A stretch of 64,000 nt of DNA from Elephas maximus indicus (taxonomy: Eukaryota; Chordata; Mammalia; Proboscidea; Elephantidae), in the NCBI RefSeq assembly GCF_024166365.1, contig NC_064819.1:111644293-111708292 (forward strand), given 5' to 3'. A model generated the notes under the pieces. That model was not told where the DNA came from. It was given only the letters and a program-made list of their open reading frames with translations, and made no database searches. Positions 34,073 to 44,700 of this stretch are shown one piece after another (the stretch's first letter is position 1; each line of letters starts with the position of its first letter). The position numbers and the translations under genes were made by a program.

Positions 34073-34502
34073 CGGAGCCCTGGTGGTGAAGTGGTTACCA
34101 TATTTTTATGCAACTAATGCGTGCCATCTATGTTTGTTTGCTGACCCTGTCCCCCAACCCCAGGCATTTTCCTAAACCACTATGCATATATATATATATA
34201 TATTTTTTTTTTTACAGAAACGTGAAAATTGGCATAGCTGCAATTACAAAAATACCCCTGAGGGTGGGTACGGAGCAGTTGACAAATGTAGAAGATGTGT
34301 GTTATTTGCATAAAAATACCTTAAGCTTGCTGGGCTGCTAACTGAAGAAAGGTCAGGGGTTTGAACCCACAAAAGAAAGATGTGGCTGCCTGCTTCTGTA
34401 AAGATTTATAACCTAGGAAACCCTATGGGGCAGTTCTACTCTGTCCCACAGGGTTGCTATGAGTAGGAATCAACTCGATGGCAGTGGGTTTGGTTTTGAG
34501 TT
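34073..34502 (+). mobile_element. AfroSINE A-long containing a TIR element
   Basis: Head 34073-34097 (CGGAGCCCTGGTGGTGAAGT) and remainder 34321-34502 (GGCTGCTAACTGAAGAAAGG to GGCAGTGGGTTTGGTTTTGA). The two parts rejoin exactly after the 34098-34320 insert and one TTA copy are removed. Confidence 0.88.
34098..34320. mobile_element. Putative non-autonomous DNA transposon
   Basis: 223 bp inside a SINE. Left end CCATATTTTTATGCAACTAA; right end, reversed, GGTATTTTTATGCAAATAA: the 13-base core TATTTTTATGCAA is identical in both. It is flanked by TTA (34095-34097 and 34321-34323). It contains a TA run and a T run near 34186-34213 and no frame. Family not recognised; 3-bp TTA target repeats would suit a Harbinger-type element. 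Confidence 0.55.
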
Positions 34503-34667
34503 TGGGGTAATTGCTTTATAACATTTCCATAAAATTCTAATTCATCTTTTATTAGATATAAGTATTTTATAAGCATTTTGTAGATAATGTTTATTTCTAT
34601 TGTGAAGGGGATCTTTTATCTGTTATATTTTACGAACAGTTATTGCTGGTGTATAGGAATGCTAAAA

Positions 34668-35395
34668 GAGCCCTGGTGGCTGCAGTGGTTAAGCACTTGG
34701 CTCCTAACTGAAAGGTTGGTTGTTCAAACCCATCGCAGAAAGCTGTGGCAGTCTAGTCCTGGAAAGATTTACAGCCTTGGAAAACGTATTAGTTATCTAA
34801 CGCTACTATAACACAAATACAAGTAGATGGCTTTAACAAAGAGAAATTATTCTCTCACAGTTTAGGAAGCTAAAAGTCCAAATTCAGGGTGCCAGCTCCA
34901 GGTGAAGGCTTTCTCTCTCTGTTGGCTCTGGGGAAAGATCCTTATTATCAATCTTCCCCTGGTCAAGGAGCTTCTCTGTGCAGGAATCTCGGGTCCAAAG
35001 GATGTGCTCTGCTCCTGGTGCTACTTTCTTGGTCGTATGCGGTCCCCCTGTCTTTCTGCTTGCTTCTCTCTGTTATATCTGAAAAGAGCTTGGCTTAAAA
35101 CACAAACTAATTTTGTAGATTGAGTCCTGCCTCATTAATATAGCTGCCACTAATCCCATCTCATTATCATCATACAGATAGGTTTTACAACACATAGGAA
35201 AATCATATCAGATGACGAAATGGTGGACAATCACACAGTACTGGGAATCATGGCCTAGCCAAATTGATACTCATATTTTTGGGGGACAAAATTCAATCCA
35301 TGACAGAAACTCTATGGGGCAGTTCTACCCTGCCCTATAGGGTTGCTATGAGTCAGAATTGACTCTACCACAACAGGTTTGTTTTTTTTTTTAAT
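34668..35395 (+). mobile_element. AfroSINE A-long split by an LTR
   Basis: First part 34668-34791 (AGAGCCCTGGTGGCTGCAGT to TACAGCCTTGG); second part 35306-35395 (AAACTCTATGGGGCAGTTCT to CAACAGGTTTG and a T run). Both in the same direction and colinear. Confidence 0.88.
34792..35305 (-). mobile_element. MaLR/ERVL-like solo LTR inside a SINE
   Basis: Reverse strand begins TGTCATGGATTGAATTTTGT and ends with AGCGTTAGATAACTAATAC, the outline of an MLT-type LTR. The SINE flanks suggest a 5-bp target repeat (GAAAA / GAAAC). No internal viral genes are present. It lies about 350 bp upstream of the MEP1A start. Confidence 0.7.
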
Positions 35396-35655
35396 AGGAA
35401 TGCTATTGTTTTTTATATGCTGATCTTAGCATTAAATTTTTATAACTTTTCTGTAGTCTCTGACACTTGAGCTTTTTAGTTAAACTTAGTATCTACCCTC
35501 AAAAGGGTCAACGATATTTTCTTGGACTACCTATTTTAGTGCTACGGTACATATGAAGGGGTCAAAGTTTCATATGTAATATGATATGACAGGCCAAGGT
35601 TCAAAACATAATTATCACAAGGCGTCTGTCTGCTAACATCCATTCACTTGCAACA
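35396..35655 (+). promoter_or_regulatory. MEP1A: MEP1A proximal promoter and 5' UTR region
   Basis: About 260 bp of non-repeat DNA between a SINE carrying an LTR insertion and the MEP1A start codon. No clear TATA box at a fixed distance and no CpG island are seen. The transcription start cannot be placed from sequence alone. The assignment rests on position only. Confidence 0.45.
35558..35570 (+). promoter_or_regulatory. Possible HNF4-type nuclear-receptor site
   Basis: GGGGTCAAAGTTT resembles the CAAAGT-centred HNF4 site and is flanked by two CATATG hexamers (35550-35555 and 35571-35576). It lies about 90 bp upstream of the start codon. HNF4 drives many enterocyte and proximal-tubule genes, which fits MEP1A expression. 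Binding here is inference. Confidence 0.3.
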
Positions 35656-35724
35656 ATGGTTTGGCCAAGATTCGCTTGTATTTTCTCTTTTGCCTTGTTT
35701 TTTGCCCAGATAACAGCTGTATCA
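35656..35724 (+). CDS. MEP1A: MEP1A exon 1: start codon and signal peptide
   Basis: Encodes residues 1-23, beginning MVWPRF and continuing with a hydrophobic core ([12 protein letters not shown]), a classic cleavable signal peptide. The start is the ATG in CAACAATGG, which has A at -3 and G at +4. The donor is TCA|GTAAGT, a near-perfect consensus, and the exon ends in phase 0. Reading continues open into the intron, but only the GTAAGT junction restores the meprin frame with exon 2. Confidence 0.93.
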
Positions 35725-38700
35725 GTAAGTAGATTTCTGCTCTTCAGGGTATTCAGAAATATTCATTCTGGTATACATTATTCATTTCCTGTATATTTAT
35801 TCCCTTTCAGATTAAGCATCTTTCTGAAGAAAATGGTAAGAATCAACTGAAATGTGTAGAGGGTGTTTCTGAATTTCCTCTCGCTTGTCCAGTGAGACTA
35901 ATAACAATTTTTTTTCCCTACTTTTAACAGTACATGATGCCGATTTTGATGAACAGAAGGACATTCCAGAAATCAATTTAGGTAGGTTCAATTTCTGCAT
36001 TATCGATGCCTTGAAATAATTGAAAACCCAGTGCTAGAATGGCTGAAAGGCACTTACCTTTGTAATGCTGTGTTGGCTGACTTGGGGGGAGAAGGGTTAA
36101 TTGGTGCTTCATTAGGACTTGTAGAGTTTGGAAAAATGCAGATATGGAAAGAGAAGGATGGTTAAACCACACTTTCTAGGAAAGCTATTGAGTCCTAGAT
36201 GGATCTAGAAATACAGACCAAGTTTCTGTTTATAAACATTTCATTTTTTTAAGTTTCTGTTTTGAAAAAAAAGAAAAAGGAAATAAAAGTAAATGATTAT
36301 GCTGCTTGCTAGAGACAAAATAGAAGGAATAAGTCTATGGTTTTATTTCATGAGAAGAAAACCTCTGTCCCTCTTTTGGGCACTCTTAGAGAAGAGCGTA
36401 AAGGTAGAAAGGTATTTCTGCTTAGATCTTGCCCACAAGTACGTTTCTTGGAGAAATTCATCAGCCTCGTCCATTATTGAGAAAAAAAGCTAAGTCATCA
36501 TTGTCTCTCCCCCTGTTGTTCCGCTTTTGAAATGAGATAGAAGCCTCTATGTTCTGGGCATGTTTGGTTAGGATTGGTGGAAGTGGAGGTATTCCTGATT
36601 ATAAACAACTGAGAGTTTACGAAAGCTTTTGTATCCAGTTGCATATTTATTTTTCAAATAATGTAGTGGGGAAAGTGTTTTCATTTTGCAGGAAGGGACA
36701 AGAGGCTCCTCGTGGTGAGGGTAACTTGCCCAAGATCACAAGTGGCAGAGATGAGACTCACTTTCATGCCTGTGACTGACAACCAGGTGCCACAGAGTCG
36801 ACTCTAACTTGTGGTGACCCCAAGTGTGTCAGAGTAGAACTGTGCTCCGTAGGGTTTTCAATGGATGATTTTTTGGAAATAGATCACCATACCTGTCTTC
36901 CAAGGTACCTCTGCGTGGACTCAGACCTCCAACCTTTCAGTTAGCAGATGAGTGCTTAACTGTTGGCACCATTCAGGGACTCCTTCTGACTGATATCTCA
37001 GAACTATTTGAACACTACAAAGCTGAAAAATCCATAAATAAGGGTTAAATTTCTCTGGCCTTGTCCCACTTACTGGGAAGACAGATTGGTTCGTATTTAA
37101 TTGGAAAAGTATTGAGAATGACTTCATGTGCAGAGTGGAAATAGTTTGGTCGGGAAAATGGGTGCATGGGTAAACGGATCCCAAGACTTCAGAGGCGGGC
37201 ATCAAAGTATCTTCGGAGTCAAACAGTCAAGATGTATGAAATTCAGAGGCTCTACTGTATTTTAAAACAGGGCTGTTATTAGAATTAGTGTTCTTCTAAT
37301 CTAATCCTTATTTGCCTAGTAAAAATTAATTCTTTCATCTTTGAGCCACTTCTTACTCTTCAGCCCCACAGCCACCTCTGAACTATAATCTCGATCAAAG
37401 AAAAAAATCTCTTTACCGTGTAGGTATACCCTATTTTTTAGGCCGTTCCAAACAAGTTACCAAGGTCGGTTGGGCTAGTAGTCATGTAGCAAGATTATTA
37501 AATCATAAATTGGTTGGGAAAATTACACAGAGAAAGATGTCATCTTTTGACTATCTTTTCTCTATGCCTCGCAATGCCAATTTAACACTTCTTCTACCCC
37601 AAAACTTGCTTCTCCAAGTCTTTTTCCTTTCAGTAAATGCAACTCCCTCCTTCTAGTTTGTTGGGACCAGAACCTCAGAGTTTCCCTTAAGACTTTGTCT
37701 TTCTCTCACACCTTACACCAGCTCTCTCAGCAAATGCTATTAGATATGCCTTCAAATTTTATCACAAGTTAGTGCTTTTCTATCTTTCACTGCTGTCATC
37801 CTGGTACGAGACACTCTGTCTCTCACCTTGTCCTTGCAGTGGTCTCCTAACTGCTCTCCTCATTCTGCCCTTACCCCCTGGAGACAATTCTTTATATGGT
37901 AGTCAGAACTCTCCTTTTGCTATAAATCAGATTATGTCATATCTCAGGTCATCCATCCAACACAAAATAAGGGCCCTAGGGTACTGATTGGAGTCCCTGG
38001 GTGGTACCAACATTTAACATGCTTGGCTGCTAACTAAAAGAGTGGTACCCAGAGGTGCCTTAGAAGAAAGGCCTGGCGGTCTGCTTCAGAAAAATCAGCC
38101 ATTGGAAACCCTGTGGAGCATAGCTCTACTTTGACACACATGGGGCCGTCATAAGTCAGAATCAACTCAAGGAAAACTGGATTTTTTCTTCCCCCCGAAG
38201 GCTTGATATTCAAAGTGTGTTCTATAGGCCAACAGCACCTACATCATCTAAAAGCTTTCTTAGATGCGGCATTTGGGGCTTCTGAATCACCACCTCCATT
38301 TTGACAGAGCCCCAGGCGATTCCTATGCACATTAAAGTTTGAAGTAATTTGACCTCTGCCACTTCTCTGGCTTCATTTTTTTTTATTATTCTCCCCTGCG
38401 CTCACTCCAACTTTCCAGCCACCCTGACCTCATAGCTATTCCTCTACAAAAGTGGCTTTCGAAATGTGGTCCCCCAGCCAGCAGCATCAGCCTCATGAGG
38501 GAACTTGTTAGAAAAGAACATTCTCGGGTCCCACCCCAGACCTACTGAATCAGAAAACTGTGTTTTAACAAGCCCTCCAGGGGATGCTGATGGTAAAGTT
38601 TGAGAACCACTGCTCTAAGACAAAGGAGTCTTGGTGGTGCAAGTGGTTTGCAATAGGCTGCTGACTCAAAGCTTGGTGGTTTGAATTCACCCAGTGACTC

Positions 38701-41700
38701 AGCAGAAGAAAGAGCTGGCAATCTGCGTTTGTAAAGATCACAACCAAGAAAACCCTATGGAGCAGTTCTACTCTGTAACACATGGGGCGCCAGAAGTTGG
38801 CAGCTGACTCGAAGACAGCTCACAACAACAGGCTCTAAGATGTCAAGGCTTTCTGCCTCAGGACCTTTCTATCTGCTGTCGCTTCTGCCTCTAACACTCT
38901 TCAAAAACTCCTTCACATCCCTCAGATTTCTGCTTATCATGGAGTATTTCTCTGACTGCCCTTTGTTAAATAGCAACCCTTCCTCACCTGGGTACCCTTT
39001 ATCCCCCTTTACCACGCTCAGTGTTTTTCTATTGCATAAATCACCACCTGACACGCTCTACCTGTATTAGCTTGTTTGTTTGTCTGCCCACCCCCACCTC
39101 CCAATCAAGAATGTCGTCTCCCTGAGGGCTTGTTTGGTTTCCTGCTATATCCTCAGCATCTAGAACAATGTCTAGGACATATTACAAACAAAAACCAAAC
39201 CAGTTGCGGTGGAGCGATCCTGACTCAGGGCGACATACTAGGCACAAAGTAAGTAGGTGCTAGATAAAGGAATTGGGTGGTGAAGAGATTGGGACTTAGA
39301 CATTTCACTGGATATATTCTACTTTGAGTATATGCTTCCTCTGTTGCATCCACCCACTTTTGACCCTATCCATGCTACCAGCTATTGGGTCCAAAGTCTG
39401 AGTGGGCTCGTTCAAGACCCCCCTAAGCCACAGGCTAGAGGTTAGAAAAATGCATACTTTTGTTCATAGGAAGCCTAGATGAAAGTGTGGGTGGACCAGC
39501 ACATATTACTCTTACTGACAGTGGTACAGTGGTGTCATTGCTGAGTTTGTTGTGCTGTTACCATACAGGGTCTCTATGTGTCAGAATCAACTTGATGGCG
39601 GTGAGTTAGGTTAGTTTTTAGTTACCATATAAATAAGCTAGGGTTATGGAGGTCAAGCAAAGCTAGGAAATGTGTGGATATGGAAAGGGGATGATGCAGA
39701 GACAGCCTTAGTCTCAAACGTGTCACCTCCTACCTAATTCCCCCTTGGTGTCATTTGCAGAGACCTAGCCCTGCTCCTGAATGAACCACTGTTGTTAGGC
39801 AGTTCCCCATAGGGTTTTCTTAGCTGTAATCTTTATGGAAGCAGATTGCCAGGTCTTTCTCCTGTGTAGCCACTGGGTGGGTTTAAAGCCCCGACGCTTA
39901 ACCGTTTACGCCACCAGGGCCCCTTGAGTGAACATACCAAAAAACCAAGCCCGCTGCCATTGAGTTGATTCCAACTCATAGCACAAAGTAGAACTGCCCC
40001 ATAGGTTATCCAAGGAATGGCTGGTGGATTCGAACTGCTGACCTTTTGGTTGGCAGCCGAACTCTTAACCACTGCTAAATACCGCCTTTGTAACCATATT
40101 AGCCTATAGCGATCATTCTCTGGCTTGGCCTCCACACCTGTAAAGAGGGACTGAACCGTAATCTATTGATCTTGTCTGAAGCAGTTTGTGTTTTACAGGG
40201 TGACTGCTAGTCACATAAGGGCTGTGATAAGTGTTATTCTTTTAAATGCTTAGGAAGCTTTCCCACAAGGAACTTCCTTTTTAAGGATCTTATTTTTAGA
40301 AACAGTGTGAAGCTAGAATTGAGCAACACCAGCAGTGGTAGAGTACACTCTGCTAGTCTCCTGACAGGAGATGTTTGGAAGTGCAGCTTTAAACGGATCT
40401 GTCTACATTCACCTGATCTTCCTTATTACAAGGGCGTCACTTTGAGCTTGGCTTTGGCGGGTACCGTTATCTTTTCATGGGACAGAGCAAAACCTATCCA
40501 TTTACTTAGGGATGAGAAGCAGGATGGTACAATAACAGAAACGGCCCTGACAGGAGTCAGGAGTTCTAGTACTGGGTGGGCCATTGACCACTTAGCACAT
40601 CACTTACTGTCTTTGGACTCTGTTTCTTTCCCTGGAGTATAAGAGGTTTGGAGTCTGTGATCAGTAAGATCCCTTTTAACGCATCTCTTATTCTAAGACT
40701 CTTGGACAATGCTCCTTGTTCCAAAAATGAAAACAATGTATGCATTGATATGTGGTACTTGTGAGCTATTTTTTAGAGGGAATTTTTGTATTATTTCAAA
40801 AAGAGTTTCATACATAAAAATTAATACTTAAAGATTGATAATGACAAAGATTAATTTTATTATAAGAGGTGTCTTTTAGCAATGCTCATTCAGATATTCT
40901 TTTTATTAAATCCACATTTAGATGCAGGCCTGGACCTCTTTCAGGGGGATATCTTTCTGCGGGTGAGTACCTGCCGATGACATGGTAACATTCTTCAGAG
41001 ATTTGCTGTGCCACTGGAGGGTGAGCCTCTGCCCTACATCCATCCCTGGGATGGGCACTGTGGAGTAGAAGAAAGAATTCTAATCCATAATCTGTGCCCA
41101 CAAGGACTTCTACTTTAGTTAATGATGACAAAAGTAGATGAAAAAAATAGCAGACAGCACAAAAGTCTGTAATGATTAAATTGCTGGTATGCCCAGTTTT
41201 CCTAATAAGTGAAAAATGAGAGACAATGAAAGGATGTGTATGTTTAGAGTGGCTATCTCAGTTTTTGGGAATTGCAGGTGTTATTCATTTTCTTCTTAAT
41301 AATTTCTCTAACTTTTCCAAATTGCCTCTAATGAATTTCTATTGATTTTACACTCAGAAGACAATAGTTTAAATGGTGGAATAGACTGTTCGTGGTGTAA
41401 GAGTTTAGTGAGGGAAGGGGACAAGGAGAGCTTGAGGATCACCTTGAGGACTGGCCTTTCCAGTCATCTTTGCCTCTGTTTTCACAGAACTCCAGAAATG
41501 CCCTGAGAGACCCAACCACCAGGTGGAAGTTCCCCGTTCCTTACATTCTGGCGGATAACTTGGGTAATAATATTAATGACTCTTAATTAGGAGATTCTGG
41601 TTTAACTCTTTCTCTCTTCTCTCTCCTCCTATTAATCAGCTTCAGATTGAGAGTAACCGTCAATGTGTAAGTGGGTTCCAAGTCCTCACAATTCCTTACC

Positions 41701-44700
41701 TCCTGGCAAGAGAGGCATGACGTTACATTGAAACCAGTACCACTTAGACTGTCTGAGATACAGAGCATCAAATAATAATTTTTAAAAAGCAGAACACGTT
41801 AGAATGTTAATGAAGCCAGCAGCAACATAAAGAACAAAAATGCAATGAAATGTAATTATACTTCATAGCAATGAAAAAATTTCATGTTAAATATTTTTTT
41901 AGGCAAAGATAAATATGGTAAAAGTCTTACCTGAGGTGTAAGGATACTATTTTCAGCGTATTGCTTTTTTTTCCCCTTTTATTCATTACAAAAGAAACAT
42001 ACCACACTTTTGAGAAATGGAAATGTTTATGTTTATTTCACATGTTCATGTTCATAAGTATTATTAATTACTTCTCTTTGCCTGAAAGCTAAAGAACTGA
42101 AAAAGTTACGTTTTACTCACTGTTAGAAATAATCATTGGTGGAAATAAATACATATTAGAAGCCACATGTGGACACTGGCTGACCTCAAGCAGCTGACTA
42201 ATAGCTGAGCCGCCACGTTGCTGCAATGCCTTCCAGACCCATCCTACATAGAGGGAGAAGATCTGAGAGGAGAGGGGAAGTCAGCACAAGGTTGCTCAGT
42301 TTTACTGGACTGCCAGCCTGATCCCACTTCAGGAGATGTAGATAACGTTTAAGTATTTTCCATCAGTGTTATCAGTGTTGCCTTGAACCTCTTTCCTGGA
42401 GAAGAGCTAGATATAAACAAATGTTGTTACTCTCAGTTATTTGTTGGCCTATTGAGTCAAGTTTTTCCCAATGTTTTGTAATACACTGGCAAGTTCATGA
42501 AGTGCCAGTATTATTGGAGCATGAGTTAAGAAACACCCATTTTAACAGTGGCTCTTTCCCATGGCACTTTTTCTTTATGTTGGTCATACCTGTGCCCCCT
42601 CTCCCACCAATGCATAGACCTATTTATTGAATCCCTATTATATCGCTGGCACTGTGCCTCCACTGGGTATCTTATTTAACCTTCACCATGTGTCTGTGAG
42701 TTGCAAGTTGATGTTTCTCAAACTTTAATGTGCCTAAGGCTCACCTGAGAATCTTGTCAAAGCTCAGATTCTGGTTCAGTAGGTCAGGGTTGGGGCCTGA
42801 GATTTTGAATGCCCAACATCTCCAAAGTGATTCCAATTCTGCTGGTCTGTACACTAACTTTAAGTAGCAAGAGCCCTCTACCTGCAAGGTGGGTGATAGA
42901 TAGGCAGAGAGCAAGATTGGAGATGGGGGCCTGAAATAAGGTAGAGGCAGTAAAGATAAACCTGTTGCCATCAATTCAATGCCATGTATGTCAGAGTAGA
43001 ACTGTGCTCTGTAGGGTTTTCAGTGGCTGATTTTTCAGAAATAGATCACCACGCATCTCTTCTGAGGTGCGTCTGGGTGGATTTGAAGCTCCAACCTTTC
43101 AGTTATCAGCTGAGCATGTTAACCGTTTGCACTCCCCAGGGATTCCACAGTAAAGATATACCAGTAGCAACGAAAAATTTTGTGGTAACGTCACATGAGA
43201 ATCATCTTTAGAATTAAAAAAAAAAATTTAGGGTATGGGCTCATACCACTGTGAAAAGCAAACCTACTACTTAGAACTCAATATTTGCGTATAGTTCCGT
43301 TTTTAAAGTTAACTTTACTTAGAGCAAAATGCAAAAATTTTAGAAGTCCTGGCAATTTTTTTTGGTCATTTATTTCATTTTATTTTTTCGTGAAAATATA
43401 CAGAGCAAAAGATATACGATTTCAACAATTTGTATTTGTAAAATTTTAGTGACATTGATAACATTCATGTAGACAATTCTTTAAAAGAGCGCAATGCTCA
43501 AGACATCCCTAATTTACAAGTCATGACTTTTGACAAATGTGTAAACCTATGTATATATTTCCATCACTCCAGAAAGTTCTCTTGTGCTCATTTCTAGTCA
43601 ATCTTCATTCCCACTCCCCAAGAGGTAACTCCGTTCTAATTTTCCCCCACAGATTAATTTTACCTGGTACAGAACTTCAGAAAAATGTCATGTAGCATAT
43701 ACCCTTTAGTTTAATGTAATATTTTTGAAGTTCACCCATGTTATTGTGGATCAATAGTCATTTTTACTGCTCAGTAATATTCCATTGATGCCACTGTACG
43801 AATATACTGCAACTTGTTTATCTATTTTCCTGTCAAAAGACATTGGGTTGTTTCCATTTGGGGGCTGTTATAAAGAAAGATGCTGGGATCATTTTTGTGC
43901 AAGTCTATGTGAATACAAGTTTCTTTTTAAAATTTTTTTCTCTTGGGTAAATGTCTAGGAATAGAATTGCTTGACTAGATGTTAAGTGTATGTTTATAAG
44001 AAAATGCCCAATTGTTTTCCAAAGTGACTGTGCCATTTTATACTCCCGCTAACCCCATGTGAGTGTCTCATTTGCTCTTTATCCTCACTAACATCAATGT
44101 TGTCAACTTTTTTATTTTAGCTATTCTAGTGGCTGTGAAATGGTATCTCCTTGTAATTTAAGTTCAAAGTTCCAGACTTTCATGTACAAACTGGTCATCT
44201 GTATATCTTCTTTTGTGAAGTGTCTGTCTAGTTGCCTCGTTCCATTTTTACAATTTAGTCAGGTTAAGGAGGGAAAAAGAGATGTCAACTTTAAATTAAC
44301 TCTCAGAATGCTCACCATTTGGCCTGAGGATAACAAAAGCAGCATCACCTTCCAAAAAGCTTGGCTTTAGTATAATCAAACTTTTTTCCTTGTATTTATG
44401 TGACATCCCAGCACTCTTGAGGTACATCTTGGTAATATTATGAGTGTCACTAAGTAAGAATAGGTAACAGCCCCTGAAAATCCTTCAGTAGGCTTAATGC
44501 ATGTTTTCTTCTTTTATAGTTATTGTTTGTGTTCTTCCCACAATTAATTTACCGATGATTTCAATGACCGTTTCTTTTAATAATCCTCATATAATCTTAT
44601 GACATCTGAACTGTGGATTCTACAACTTGGTAGTTTATTAACAAAATAAGGGCCAGAAACAAAGCAAAAACAAAACAAAAAACGTAAGTGCCTGATAAAC

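Larger units (their letters stand above)
37700..38450 (+). mobile_element. L2 fragment split by younger repeats
   Basis: L2-like CAGTGGTCTCCTAACTGCTC and ATCATATCTCAGGTCATCC-type order at 37700-37988; it resumes at 38385-38450 (CCACCCTGACCTCATAGCTA). A SINE B (37990-38190) and a MER5A piece (38205-38345) lie between. Confidence 0.5.

Noticed and set aside
1..35400. A neighbouring gene upstream of MEP1A (in human an ankyrin-repeat gene lies upstream)
   Set aside because: No ankyrin repeat or other exon with splice signals was seen; the region is repeats and unassigned DNA.
35656..35850. Single-exon 64-codon frame at the MEP1A start
   Set aside because: Codons after 35724 are intron 1 read-through; the GTAAGT donor and exon 2 restore the meprin sequence.
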